A DNA stretch of 51,281 nt from NCBI GenBank assembly GCA_017428155.1, contig JAFRRJ010000064.1, forward strand, positions 1 to 51,281, in the 5' to 3' direction. A program made the position numbers and the translations under genes. The stretch is from Clostridiales bacterium. Lineage in GTDB: Bacteria; Bacillota; Clostridia; Saccharofermentanales; Saccharofermentanaceae. Positions 24,317-33,256 of the stretch are shown in pieces (within the stretch, counting starts at the first letter, position 1; each line of letters starts with the position of its first letter). Under the pieces are notes generated by a model, which was not told where the DNA came from, ran no database searches, and saw nothing but the letters and a program-made list of their open reading frames with translations.

Positions 24317-25273
24317 TTACTCGATGCCAAGCTGATGCTGATTGAGATCGATTATTATCTTGGTTCCTTCACCCTGTACGGATTCAGCAGAGATCTTGTG
24401 ACCTAAATTGTCGCAGACACGTTTGCAAAGATAAAGGCCTATACCGCTCGCACGCTTGTCTTCGCGCCCGTTAAAGCCTGTATACCCGTTCTCGAAAACT
24501 CTCGGAAGGTCTTCAGCACTTATTCCGATACCCGTGTCTTCTATGCAGAGTACCCCCGGCTCCTTCATATAGATACGGATCCCGCCATTCTTCGTGTATT
24601 TGACGGCATTGGAGATCACCTGCTCGATTACAAAGGAAAGCCACTTCTCATCAGATAAGACTCTCGTTTCCAAAGGTTCATAATCCATTGCAAGTTTTTT
24701 GGTTATAAAATCGCGTGCGAACTTTCTTATTACAGGCTTAATTATCTTATCAAGATCGGTTTCTTTTATTACGTAATCCGTACTGTCGGAATCAAGCCTT
24801 AAGAAAGCAAGCACCATTCCGACGTATTCCTCTATCCTGTTAAGATCCCCGTTAAGACGTCTTGCCGCATCCGTGTCTTCAGCCTGGAGCTGCAGGCGCA
24901 TCGAAGCTATCGGAGTCTTTATCTGGTGAGCCCACACGGTATAGTATTCCACCATATTGTTATATTCTTCGGTTGCTTTCTTGTGGGAATATTCTTCCTC
25001 TTCCTTGAGTTTTCTTATTATCTCCTGATAATCCTTTTCGAGAATGCCGGAAGGGACAGGGAGCTCTCTTATCTCAAGCTGCTTATGCTTTCCCAATGTA
25101 ATGAGGAAATCTATAGTTCCTATGACAAGAAAGATTCCAAGGCACAATAATACCGGATATAACACTGTTACAGCGGGCATATCAAAGAGAAGATATGAGG
25201 ATGCAAATACGGATACCACTACCAGCAGCAGGATAATGACCTTCAAACGGGATTTGAGGTATTCTTTTATCAT
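24317..25273 (-). CDS. BceS-like sensor histidine kinase
   Basis: A 318-residue kinase with two N-terminal transmembrane helices (about 11-29 and 35-58) and almost no extracellular loop, the intramembrane-sensing layout typical of BceS. The phosphoacceptor His116 lies in WAHQIKTPIASMRL. The N box is VISNAVKYT, and the ATP-binding G boxes are EDTGIGISAEDL and ASGIGLYLCK. With so little sensor of its own it should read the flux of the ABC permease. Its start overlaps the response-regulator stop by ATGA. Confidence 0.92.
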   Translation of the reverse strand: MIKEYLKSRLKVIILLLVVVSVFASSYLLFDMPAVTVLYPVLLCLGIFLVIGTIDFLITLGKHKQLEIRELPVPSGILEKDYQEIIRKLKEEEEYSHKKATEEYNNMVEYYTVWAHQIKTPIASMRLQLQAEDTDAARRLNGDLNRIEEYVGMVLAFLRLDSDSTDYVIKETDLDKIIKPVIRKFARDFITKKLAMDYEPLETRVLSDEKWLSFVIEQVISNAVKYTKNGGIRIYMKEPGVLCIEDTGIGISAEDLPRVFENGYTGFNGREDKRASGIGLYLCKRVCDNLGHKISAESVQGEGTKIIIDLNQHQLGIE

Positions 25274-25947
25274 TGATCCTCCAGGATATATCCCACACCG
25301 AACTTGGTCTTTATCAGATCCTTAAGCCCGGCACTCTCAAGAGTCTTTCTAAGACGCCCGACATTGACGGTAAGTGTATTCTCATCGACATAACAGTCGG
25401 TCTCCCACAAAGCCTCCATAAGCTTCTCGCGGCTTACGACCTTATTCTTGTTCTGAACGAGAGTTATGAGGATCTTATATTCATTGCGGGCAAGATCTAT
25501 CTCGTTCCCGTTATAGGTGAGTGTATTGTTATTAGTGTTGATGACGGCTCCGGCAACCTCAAGATTGCTTCCTCCCTGAGAGAAATCATAAGTCCTTCTT
25601 AGGAGCGCAGATACTTTTGCAATAAGCACGCTCTGATCAAACGGCTTGGCAATGAAGTCATCAGCGCCCATATTGATCGCCATAACGATATTCATATTGT
25701 CAGTTGCCGAAGATATGAATATGATCGGAACCTTGCTGTTCTTCCTAATCTCCTGACACCAGTGGTAGCCGCCCATATATGGTAAAGTGATGTCCATGAT
25801 TATCAGGTGCGGATCGTACTCACTTATCTCTTCCATGACCTTCATGAAGTCGGATACCACTCTGCCCTCCATGCCGAAATTCTGAAGGCACCCTACGATA
25901 CCTTCAGCAATTCCCTTGTCATCTTCAACTATATAGATCTTATACAT
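25270..25947 (-). CDS. OmpR-family response regulator (BceR-like)
   Basis: A 225-residue two-domain regulator. The receiver domain has acidic residues IVEDD near the start and the phosphoacceptor Asp in LIIMDITLPYMGG (about residue 52). The Lys switch residue is in FIAKPFD. A C-terminal winged helix follows, with a LMEALWETDCYVDENTL stretch and the recognition region VNVGRLRKTLE. I prefer the second ATG (25947) because GGGAG lies 8 nt before it; the ATG at 25953 is only 2 nt from that site. Genes run regulator, kinase, ATPase, permease. Confidence 0.92.
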   Translation of the reverse strand: MYKIYIVEDDKGIAEGIVGCLQNFGMEGRVVSDFMKVMEEISEYDPHLIIMDITLPYMGGYHWCQEIRKNSKVPIIFISSATDNMNIVMAINMGADDFIAKPFDQSVLIAKVSALLRRTYDFSQGGSNLEVAGAVINTNNNTLTYNGNEIDLARNEYKILITLVQNKNKVVSREKLMEALWETDCYVDENTLTVNVGRLRKTLESAGLKDLIKTKFGVGYILEDQ

Positions 25948-25966
25948 TTTCATTACTCCCGACTGG

Positions 25967-25975
25967 ATTATACCA
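25967..25975 (-). promoter_or_regulatory. Extended -10 promoter of the two-component genes
   Basis: On the minus strand TGGTATAAT (TG-n-TATAAT) lies about 20 nt before the regulator start. No good -35 is visible, as allowed for extended -10 promoters. Confidence 0.5.
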
Positions 25976-26010
25976 CTTAAGGAAGCAGGCCTTTGCGGCT
26001 TAAATGTAAG

Positions 26011-26454
26011 TTAAAGCTCCAGCCTCATAAAAACATCGGCATGCAAATTATCGTTATATCTTTCCGTATCCTTAAAACCCGCACGTTCATAAAGCCTTCT
26101 GGCATCCTTATACTTTGACATCGAATCAAGGACAATGCTCTTATACCCGAGTTCTTTTGCAGCCGAGACGGCCTTATCCATCAGCTTGCGGCCAATGCCC
26201 TGCCCTCTCAGGCCTTTATCCAGATACAAAGCCTTAAGCTCCACGGTATCGGTATTGAACTTCTTCAAGCCCACGGTTCCCGTGACGCGGTTATCCCCGA
26301 GCACGCAATAGAACACATCAAACTCATCCGCGATGTCATTATAGAAGCTGTGACGTCCGTCAGGCTCGAACTTTTTGCCAAGCTCTTCAAAGCATCTTTC
26401 CGTAAACTCGAAAACGCTCTTCTTATACTCTTCACTGTATTCAACTATCTCCAC
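26011..26454 (-). CDS. GNAT-family N-acetyltransferase
   Basis: A 147-residue acetyl-CoA-dependent acetyltransferase. The acetyl-CoA pyrophosphate loop is RGQGIGRKLM (about residues 84-93), preceded by a beta-4 strand VELKALYLD and followed by ARRLYERAGF. The substrate is unknown. It starts with GTG directly after the stop of the decayed VOC gene (TAAGTG), so the two were once a coupled pair, and the same AAGGA site still serves it. Confidence 0.85.
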   Translation of the reverse strand: MEIVEYSEEYKKSVFEFTERCFEELGKKFEPDGRHSFYNDIADEFDVFYCVLGDNRVTGTVGLKKFNTDTVELKALYLDKGLRGQGIGRKLMDKAVSAAKELGYKSIVLDSMSKYKDARRLYERAGFKDTERYNDNLHADVFMRLEL

Positions 26455-26599
26455 TTACATATCCTTCTCTTCATAAGCTTTGTCCCGGGAACCTATCTCA
26501 ATAAGATTGCCTTCAGGGTCGGCAATATAGCACGTCCCTGTAAAAAGGGATCATTACGCCCAGATCTTCAACAAACAAACCAAATCCGTCTAATCTCAT
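26455..26599 (-). pseudogene. VOC/glyoxalase-family gene remnant (internal deletion)
   Basis: A GGAGG site 7 nt before the ATG at 26599 leads into RLDGFGLFVEDLGVMIPFYR, the typical start of a vicinal-oxygen-chelate protein. After about 24 codons the frame shifts to YIADPEGNLIEIGSRDK, the typical VOC C-terminus, and ends at a TAA at 26455-26457. About 70-80 central residues are missing. The intact ribosome site, start and end make decay of a real gene clear. Confidence 0.75.
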
Positions 26600-26711
26600 G
26601 ATGGATCCTCCAAATAGCTTTTTACACATTTTACCATTGCCTCGAAAACCGTTTCCAAAGAATAATATATAATTGTGTCAGGTATTGTCCCGTTCATTCA
26701 AAGGAGCGATT

Positions 26712-28307
26712 ATGGTAAGAAACAGATTCAGAATTACCGCAGCTGCATTGGCAGCTTGCTTTGCATTGTCAATGCTCTGCTCCTGCAGCAGGTTTGAGGA
26801 TTTGTTTTCCGGCGGGCAGGATTCAGCCGGAGCAGATACAGAAACGGCAGAGGAAACTTCTACGACTGTAACGGAAGCCGTAACTGAGCCTTCAGCCACA
26901 TCATCACCCACACCCACAGAACCGGTGCCAACGCCTTCCGAAGCCATTTCTACCGTCGAGCCGCCCTCAGCAGCTGATACAGACTATGTCCGCCTGATCG
27001 ATGGTGTTACACCTGAAATGATGAATGCCGATTACTGGATCGGCCCTGAAGATTACGAACCCATAATGGACGAAGAAGGAATCGCCCAATATAACTACGT
27101 GAACCGGGTAAGCATCAAGGCAAACGATGAGGTTACCGCATTGCCTTATCTTGATGTATTTCCCGAGAAGCTGGACGGCAGCATCCTCAGGACTTTCCTT
27201 AACGACAATGCGGAATCGGTCCCCGCAGACCCCGCACGCTATTACGTAAACGGACACCCCACAACACAGGAATACTGGAACGGTCTCATCGCGCGTTCAA
27301 ACATCGATAAGGTTCCTGATGTGATCAACGTAAAATTCGGTTTTTCCACCATGCGCATGACCCTGCGGATGTTTCCGACTGAAGACCATGTTTTCGACGG
27401 TACATCGGATAAATATTACGATAAATTGCTCTATTCCGAATGCATGCCCTATATGCCATGTGTCATACTTCACGAAAGCACTGACGGCAACTATCTCTAT
27501 GTTGTTTTCGACAGTTACTCCGCATGGGTACGCAAGGAAGCCATCGCGATCTGCAGCAACAGATTTGACTGGATGGACAGACAAAAACCTGATCAGTGGC
27601 TCGTAGTCACCGCCCGCGAGATCCGCCTGGGCAACGACCCATACTCACCTGCCACAACTGATCTCGTTCTTCCCATGGGAACAAGAATGCAGCTTGTTTC
27701 CGCATCTGACGCGCCTCAAGCCATAAATCAGCGCACCACTTACGGCAACTATATTGTAAAGGTCCCTACAAGAGGCGGTGGCGGCTTTATCAAGGATGAA
27801 TTCGTTCTAATACCCGTATCAGATGACGTCCACGTGGGCTTCCTTCCCTACACATCCGCAAATATCATAAGACAGGCGTTTAAACTCCTTGGTGACCGCT
27901 ACGGCTGGGGCGGCGACCTTCAGGCAAATGACTGCACCGGCATAACCCGCGAGATCTACCGTTGCTTCGGCATCCTGCTTCCGCGCGTCAACCAGTCAAA
28001 ATCAAAAGGCGTGTACAAAGTCGACACATCAGACATGTCAACAGACGGGAAACTCGCCCTGCTGGAAGACCTTACACCCGGCAGCCTCGTATCCTTCCCC
28101 GGCCATATGATGATCTATCTGGGCACAGTCGACGGAACTCCATATGTCATAAGTGCCGTCGGCACATTCGTTGCGCCGGCTCCGGGGTCCAACGATAAGA
28201 TCCACCCGAACAGCGTCGTGATCAACAGTCTCTATGTAAGGCGTTCAAACCTCACCACATGGCTGGACTCAGTCACTACCGTACTTACGATCAGGATGGA
28301 AGAATAA
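26712..28307 (+). CDS. NlpC/P60-domain lipoprotein, predicted cell-wall endopeptidase
   Basis: A 531-residue exported protein. A signal peptide ends in LSMLCSCS with a lipobox-like Cys. A Thr/Pro/Ser linker (about 35-90) is followed by a long middle region containing an SH3b-like segment (about 300-375), then an NlpC/P60 domain with the catalytic Cys408 in NDCTG and His465 in PGHMMIYLG. It probably cuts peptidoglycan stem peptides. The ATG at 26712 with AAAGGAG upstream is preferred to an in-frame ATG at 26673. It is convergent with the 2H phosphoesterase gene, with only 12 nt between them. Confidence 0.88.
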   Translation: MVRNRFRITAAALAACFALSMLCSCSRFEDLFSGGQDSAGADTETAEETSTTVTEAVTEPSATSSPTPTEPVPTPSEAISTVEPPSAADTDYVRLIDGVTPEMMNADYWIGPEDYEPIMDEEGIAQYNYVNRVSIKANDEVTALPYLDVFPEKLDGSILRTFLNDNAESVPADPARYYVNGHPTTQEYWNGLIARSNIDKVPDVINVKFGFSTMRMTLRMFPTEDHVFDGTSDKYYDKLLYSECMPYMPCVILHESTDGNYLYVVFDSYSAWVRKEAIAICSNRFDWMDRQKPDQWLVVTAREIRLGNDPYSPATTDLVLPMGTRMQLVSASDAPQAINQRTTYGNYIVKVPTRGGGGFIKDEFVLIPVSDDVHVGFLPYTSANIIRQAFKLLGDRYGWGGDLQANDCTGITREIYRCFGILLPRVNQSKSKGVYKVDTSDMSTDGKLALLEDLTPGSLVSFPGHMMIYLGTVDGTPYVISAVGTFVAPAPGSNDKIHPNSVVINSLYVRRSNLTTWLDSVTTVLTIRMEE

Positions 28308-28319
28308 GCTCCTTTGGCA

Positions 28320-28841
28320 TTATTCTGCTGCAGATGCCGTGCCTTTCAATTCAAATGACGCGATCTCTCTGGTCGGCCAGAACGCACAAAGATGAAGCTT
28401 TGTGATCGTTCCAACCAAAGGCCTGAAGGACTTTACGACCGTTGGGATCGCAGCATGAACGATCTCCGGTTCGTTGATAAATATCGTCGTATGCGGTGTC
28501 CACGGATGTTCCTGGGGAGCTCCGAGGTCTAACGCTTCATGGAGCCTGACAAGCTCCGGAGTTCTTTCAGGACCTGCGAAAAGAACACTTCCTCCCATGA
28601 ACATTCCCATATGGCTCAAATGCACCTTGAACGGTGCAAATTCATCTGCAACCTTCTTCATCAGCTTGGCGGCCTGCTCTTCCTTATCAAGCGTATATGC
28701 GGACATGGTGATATGGTGCGGAAGACCTAATGTCTGCTTGCCTTCGAACCCCGCGCGGGTCAGATCGTCATACCAGCCGGATAATATCTTCTGAGTCTCA
28801 TCGTCCCAGTCCGCCATCATTACAAGTATCTTCTCTGCCAT
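28320..28841 (-). CDS. 2H phosphoesterase / 2'-5' RNA ligase-like protein
   Basis: A 173-residue protein with the two HxT/S motifs of the 2H superfamily: PHHITMS (about residues 42-48) and WTPHTTIFI (about 118-126). Members cleave 2',3'-cyclic phosphates or 2'-5' linkages in RNA or small nucleotides. AAGGAG precedes the ATG. It follows the GNAT gene with a 1-nt gap and is probably co-transcribed with it. It is 10 kb from the RtcB locus, so no direct link is claimed. Confidence 0.78.
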   Translation of the reverse strand: MAEKILVMMADWDDETQKILSGWYDDLTRAGFEGKQTLGLPHHITMSAYTLDKEEQAAKLMKKVADEFAPFKVHLSHMGMFMGGSVLFAGPERTPELVRLHEALDLGAPQEHPWTPHTTIFINEPEIVHAAIPTVVKSFRPLVGTITKLHLCAFWPTREIASFELKGTASAAE

Positions 28842-28842
28842 G

Positions 28843-29319
28843 TCATTCTCCTTCGCAAATATACATCAACTGACGGAACTCACCGCCACGGCTGATTGTA
28901 CGGACCTGATCCGTTAAGACAAAACCGCATTTCTCATAGAAAGCACGCGCTTTAGCATTAACTTCAAGCACCCGGAGGATTATTCTCGAACCTCTATAAG
29001 CAGATCTGATATGCTCTATAGCCAACCGGCCGCCACCGAGGCCTCTGAATTCTTCCAAGATATAGATGCTTAAGATCTCGACTTCAGAATCTTCAACTGA
29101 CAGTTTTACTATTCCGGCAGCCTGTGAATCTTCTTCCAGAATATAGTAAAAGATATTCCCGGTTTCTAGAGAATCCAGGAATTCTTTACTTCTTAATTCA
29201 GGCGAATCCTTATCGATATATTCCTGATCGAAGATTCCCTGATATGTCTGCTTCCATGCTTTGGAATGAACTTCACCTGCAACAGCCGCATCTTCTTCCA
29301 ATGCCTTGCGTATGACCAT
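28843..29319 (-). CDS. GNAT-family N-acetyltransferase
   Basis: A 158-residue acetyltransferase. The start MVIRKALEEDAAVAGEVH and WKQTYQGIF are typical of small GNATs. The acetyl-CoA loop is RGLGGGRLAI, and NAKARAFYEKCGF is the usual C-terminal motif. GGGGGA precedes the ATG. The substrate is unknown. The 2H phosphoesterase gene is immediately downstream. Confidence 0.83.
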   Translation of the reverse strand: MVIRKALEEDAAVAGEVHSKAWKQTYQGIFDQEYIDKDSPELRSKEFLDSLETGNIFYYILEEDSQAAGIVKLSVEDSEVEILSIYILEEFRGLGGGRLAIEHIRSAYRGSRIILRVLEVNAKARAFYEKCGFVLTDQVRTISRGGEFRQLMYICEGE

Positions 29320-29382
29320 GATTCCCCCGTATCTGCAGCTTCTGTTATTTTCCCCTTGCAGATTTCAGAAGATATTATACCT

Positions 29383-30147
29383 CTATTCTTTCTTCCAGCT
29401 TGTATTGACCGAATAAACGAGTGCTTCTCTGGAAGTGTTATATAACTCATCAGATAATCTGTTATATTTGTCACCTAACCCTTTGTATCCGGCCATACCT
29501 TCGGGATCGTCGTTCCATGAACCCATTCCGCCAAAGACATCAGATCTGCCCGCTGCCAAGAACAATCTCCCTGCATCGCCTTCGACAGGTATGTAATTAC
29601 TCTTAACAAATTCCAGATCCTGCTGACCGATATCCGGCACAGTAAAATAACTGTATGCATCATTGAATATCCTTGCAAAAACCGTCGCCCCGATCTCATC
29701 GGCAAATTCACCGATGTCTGTCAGAACACGCTTTAAATCCTCAGAAGGATCCTCTGTCTCCTTTAATCCCTCCGGCAGATCCTCAATGATATGCTCAGAA
29801 TAAGATACAAGCCATGCTCTCCTGCCCTGATCAAAACTCCAGCGAGGCTGCCAAAGCGATATCGCGCCGTCAAATACAGTGACTATGCCCTGTCTTTCAG
29901 CATTCGAGAAGCCGGCATATTCACGGTTATTGCTTCTTACGGGAACCCAAAGGAACGCGTCCTTCAATTCTCTGTCTTCTAATCCTTTCAGCCATTCTAC
30001 AGGAGAATAAGCTGTCCGTTCATCAAAAGATTTGAAAGATATCCGTTCTACAAATGGATCTGCTCCATATTCTCCGGCATTGCCGGATGCCAGGCAGTAC
30101 CTTAAATAAGAAGTCAGTTTTACAAGCTGCAATAATTCCCCGTTCAT
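29383..30147 (-). CDS. hypothetical cytoplasmic protein
   Basis: A 254-residue protein with no signal peptide, transmembrane segment or Cys pair. It is rich in Trp and acidic residues, with a central FDGAISLWQPRWSF stretch and a GGMGSWNDDPEGMAGY segment toward the C-terminus. I do not recognise a family. AAAGGGG 7 nt before the ATG supports expression. It lies between a GNAT and an ADP-ribosylglycohydrolase on the same strand, with small gaps on both sides. Confidence 0.65.
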   Translation of the reverse strand: MNGELLQLVKLTSYLRYCLASGNAGEYGADPFVERISFKSFDERTAYSPVEWLKGLEDRELKDAFLWVPVRSNNREYAGFSNAERQGIVTVFDGAISLWQPRWSFDQGRRAWLVSYSEHIIEDLPEGLKETEDPSEDLKRVLTDIGEFADEIGATVFARIFNDAYSYFTVPDIGQQDLEFVKSNYIPVEGDAGRLFLAAGRSDVFGGMGSWNDDPEGMAGYKGLGDKYNRLSDELYNTSREALVYSVNTSWKKE

Positions 30148-30182
30148 AATCTTTCCCCTTTCTTCCGTTTTGTTTTTATGAA

Positions 30183-30968
30183 CTACACATTATATTTTTC
30201 TTCAAACTGATTGAGCACACGCTTAAGACCGCTGTCCAGGATGAGTTTGCCCTTATTTACGATATGGTCAGGAATCTCCCTGTAATACGCTTCAGCAATA
30301 CCGCCCGCGATCGCAGCAATCGTATCGCTGTCGCCTCCGAGAGAGATTGCTCTTCTGATACAGGATTCGTAATCATCCGTCTCAAGGAATGCTTCTATGG
30401 CAGGAGGCACTGAATATGACGATCTTGCATCGAACTGATACCCGTCCCTTAGGTCAGCGATCGGCACAAATGACAGTTTGAATTCGTTTTCGAGACGGCG
30501 GCGGATCTCATTCTTATCCACACCTTTTCTTGCGTAAAAGACTGCAAGGGCGACTGCCTGCGCGCATTTTATTGCTTCATTGTTATGGTGTGTATAATGG
30601 CAGCTCTCTCTTACATGCTTTCTAATAGTCTCCTCATCTTCGAATGCCCAGCCGATCGCGGAAACACGCATCGAAGCACCGTTGCCGTAACTTCTCTGAA
30701 CATAGAGGGAATCAGACTCCGCCCAATTGATAAACATCTGGCCAAAACCCGCATGAGGATAACGCGAGTAATATGCCTTAATATGCTGCGCGTAGCACTT
30801 GCGGGGTGACTTTAAGTCCATGTTAAGTATGCTGTCTGCTATGGCCACGGTAAGCACCGAATCGTCAGTGAACCGCGCCTGTCTCGGAAACAGTTCAAAA
30901 TCTTCCGTCCGGACATTGTGCCACTCGTAACATGAACCTATTATGTCACCGATAACTGCACCGTACAT
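30183..30968 (-). CDS. ADP-ribosylglycohydrolase (DraG/ARH family)
   Basis: A 261-residue enzyme predicted to remove ADP-ribose from proteins, nucleic acids or small molecules. The dinuclear-metal motifs are present at both ends: YGAVIGDIIGSCYEW at the start, FTDDSVLTVAI near residue 35 and GGDSDTIAAIAGGIAEAYY near residue 210. GAGGAGAGGG precedes the ATG. An NrtR-like regulator and an LRR lipoprotein lie upstream on the same strand, suggesting an NAD/ADP-ribose theme. Confidence 0.88.
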   Translation of the reverse strand: MYGAVIGDIIGSCYEWHNVRTEDFELFPRQARFTDDSVLTVAIADSILNMDLKSPRKCYAQHIKAYYSRYPHAGFGQMFINWAESDSLYVQRSYGNGASMRVSAIGWAFEDEETIRKHVRESCHYTHHNNEAIKCAQAVALAVFYARKGVDKNEIRRRLENEFKLSFVPIADLRDGYQFDARSSYSVPPAIEAFLETDDYESCIRRAISLGGDSDTIAAIAGGIAEAYYREIPDHIVNKGKLILDSGLKRVLNQFEEKYNV

Positions 30969-31060
30969 TACTCATCCCTCTCCTCAATTACTTTCTCAAA
31001 ACAACTTATCCGGCAAATGAAATAATCGCTCTTATCTGTTTCTGCTTCTTATATCATCTG

Positions 31061-32314
31061 TCACCCTGTTTCTATTTCTGTCCCGGGATCAAAGCATAAC
31101 GTCCGGAAATCTCCATCGCGGTATGCTATACTCCCGTCGGTCCAGTCTTCCGCTTCAGCACTTTGCATCAGGTCTGTCAGTTTGGGACAGTTGCTTATAT
31201 CCAAAGAATCAATTCCGTTTCCATTGCAAATCAGCCAATAAAGATTCGGGCATCCGGTAACATCTATCCCGGAAAGTTCGTTCTCATAGCAGACAAGAAC
31301 TGATAACTTGCTGCAGCCTTCAATATTCAATTCTGACAGATTGCAGCGGTAGCACTCCACAGTTTTAATATCAGGGCAGAAACTGAGATCCAATCCGGTT
31401 ATACCCGTATCCCCGCACGTTACCGCTGTCAGCTTTGAATTAGATCTGAGATCAAGTATCTCCAAGTCATTATTGATGCAGTTCAGTTCGGTAAGATCAG
31501 GGCACGAGCTTACATCTAATTCAGTAAGCTCGTTACTGCCACAGTCAAGCGACTTGAGATTTTTGTATGCGCTGATATCCAGATTGCTCAGATGATTCGA
31601 GCAACATTTCAGTTCCTCCAGATCATCACAGCCTGAGATATTCAGATCAACCAGACTATTGTATGAACAATCCAGTTTTTTCAGTTTGGGACAATCACTT
31701 ATATTTATGGTGCTGAGGTATTTATTGGCACCGCAATTAAGTTCCGTCAGCTCCGGCAAACCGTTTAAATTCAATTCTGTCATTAAATAATTATTCTCAA
31801 GATGAATGGTTTTCAGACTTTTATAGCTATTAAGATCTATACCCGTCAGTTGCGACTTGATGCATGTAAATTCCTTAAGAGGAGCATTCTCAGGCAGGAT
31901 CAATTCTTCAAGGTTTTTGCATTTGATTTTGATCCATTCCAGGTTTGCGTTTCCGCTTAGATCTATGCTGTTTGAAGCCCAGGTGCCATCGATGGTTAAT
32001 GTTTTGAGATTGTTAAAGCATTTAAAGTCATATTTCATATTCTCTACATCCCTCAAATTTATGGTCGTAAGGCCAGTAAACACATCTAAACCCTTAAGAT
32101 CCTTCACTCCGTCGAGAACGATCGAGGTCGCGCACTCTATTTCCGAACTGCTGAGTTTAGTGTCGTGATCAAGATCCTTTTTCCTTGCTGCTTCCCATAA
32201 CACTTCATCTGGAAAATGATCTCTGTCAACTTTTATGTATTTCTCTTTGTTCAGGCAGCCTGACAGCGGCAGCAGCAGTGCCAGCACCATTATTCCTATT
32301 CCTATGCGCCTCAT
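31061..32314 (-). CDS. leucine-rich-repeat surface lipoprotein
   Basis: A 417-residue exported protein. The signal peptide ends in a clear lipobox (LLPLSGC), so it is lipid-anchored. An EF-hand/dockerin-like segment (DLDHDTKLSSSEI) is followed by about fifteen irregular leucine-rich repeats of 20-21 residues, mostly of the form LxxLDCSxNxLTxLDVSxC. Such repeats usually bind proteins at the cell surface. The ATG at 32314 with AGAGG 7 nt upstream is preferred to a TTG at 32329. It starts 4 nt after the stop of the NrtR-like gene, so the two are co-transcribed, an odd pairing of regulator and surface protein. Confidence 0.82.
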   Translation of the reverse strand: MRRIGIGIMVLALLLPLSGCLNKEKYIKVDRDHFPDEVLWEAARKKDLDHDTKLSSSEIECATSIVLDGVKDLKGLDVFTGLTTINLRDVENMKYDFKCFNNLKTLTIDGTWASNSIDLSGNANLEWIKIKCKNLEELILPENAPLKEFTCIKSQLTGIDLNSYKSLKTIHLENNYLMTELNLNGLPELTELNCGANKYLSTINISDCPKLKKLDCSYNSLVDLNISGCDDLEELKCCSNHLSNLDISAYKNLKSLDCGSNELTELDVSSCPDLTELNCINNDLEILDLRSNSKLTAVTCGDTGITGLDLSFCPDIKTVECYRCNLSELNIEGCSKLSVLVCYENELSGIDVTGCPNLYWLICNGNGIDSLDISNCPKLTDLMQSAEAEDWTDGSIAYRDGDFRTLCFDPGTEIETG

Positions 32315-32318
32315 ATCA

Positions 32319-33080
32319 TTACCTCTCAAGATATTTATAAAGCCGCGCCGGTTTCCCCTTCGAAGTCTCAGTCTTGTTAAGATCGATTACTTTGCCGGTT
32401 GAGACATAATCCCTTAGGAACGTCTTCCGGAAATTCGGAAGATCCAAAGTCCTGTTCTTTATAGTCTCATGGATCCTCTTAAGTTCAGAAATTGTGAATT
32501 CCTCTTTGTTTTTCAGAAGGTTAAAGGCATCATCTTCGTAATCTATCCTATTCCTTAATCTGGTGATGGCCATCTTAATGATCTCGGCGTGATCGAATGC
32601 CAGATCATTCTCGGTAATTACCGTATCCTCATTTGTGAAGATGATGCCGTTAACGTCGTACCTTATGGCGAAGAGTTTTGCTTCCTTGGCGTCATCACCG
32701 GCTTTAATATCAAGCATATGCTTCGGTACAAGTGCCGTATATGCTACTGATATAACTGTGGTTCTGGGATCTCTTCCAAGATCACCGAATGTATAGAGCT
32801 GCTTGAGATATACATTATCTATATTGGTCTCTGTCTTAAGTTCACGGGCAGCAGTCTCATCTATAGACTCTTTGCCTGCTTCGAGAAAGCCTCCGGGAAT
32901 TGCCCAGCAGTCCTTATAAGGGAATCCGCCTCGCTTTATCAGGAGGATATTGAGATTATCAGCAGAATCCAGTGTAAAGATCACGATATCCGCTGTAACG
33001 GACGGACGCTCAAACTGCGAGACATCATATTGCTCAAGGAATTCTTTTTCTTCCTTAGACTGCACGTTCTTCCTTTTCAT
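32319..33080 (-). CDS. NrtR-like Nudix-domain transcriptional regulator
   Basis: A 253-residue protein with a Nudix fold (about residues 25-165) and a C-terminal winged helix (about 175-250, EFTISELKRIHETI and FRKTFLRDYV). This is the NrtR architecture, known for repressing NAD-synthesis genes and sensing ADP-ribose. The Nudix box is altered: one extra residue precedes the first Glu, and the core reads RELKTETNI, lacking one metal-binding Glu and the Gly, which suggests sensing without hydrolysis. A large palindrome covers its own promoter, so autoregulation is expected. It is co-transcribed with the LRR lipoprotein; an ADP-ribosylglycohydrolase lies downstream. Confidence 0.85.
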   Translation of the reverse strand: MKRKNVQSKEEKEFLEQYDVSQFERPSVTADIVIFTLDSADNLNILLIKRGGFPYKDCWAIPGGFLEAGKESIDETAARELKTETNIDNVYLKQLYTFGDLGRDPRTTVISVAYTALVPKHMLDIKAGDDAKEAKLFAIRYDVNGIIFTNEDTVITENDLAFDHAEIIKMAITRLRNRIDYEDDAFNLLKNKEEFTISELKRIHETIKNRTLDLPNFRKTFLRDYVSTGKVIDLNKTETSKGKPARLYKYLER

Positions 33081-33093
33081 GTCTTTCTCCTTT

Positions 33094-33143
33094 ATGGTTT
33101 ATTGTACCATTTGTATTATGGTACATTTTACCATAGCTGTCAA
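33094..33143 (-). promoter_or_regulatory. Promoter and large palindromic operator of the NrtR-like gene
   Basis: TGTACCAT (33103-33110) and ATGGTACA (33118-33125) form a perfect inverted repeat with a 7-bp gap, and a second pair (ATGGT at 33094, ACCAT at 33130) continues the symmetry outward. The minus-strand promoter TTGACA (33143-33138), 17 bp, CATAAT (33120-33115) is entirely covered by it. This is a strong candidate for the regulator's own binding site. Confidence 0.75.
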
Positions 33144-33224
33144 GCGCATTTTTCGAAGAGCGCGAAAAAAATCGCAGCACGTCATCAGCCGTTCAGCATT
33201 TTCGTTTTTTCGGGAGTCTCGCTC

Positions 33225-33252
33225 AAAAAAAGACGGTGGGCTCGCCCCATCG
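33225..33252 (-). terminator. Terminator of the 33257-34053 gene pair
   Basis: On the minus strand a GC-rich hairpin (GATGGGGCGAGCCCACC) is followed by GTC and seven Ts, right after the end of the membrane-protein gene. Confidence 0.65.
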
Positions 33253-33256
33253 ATCA

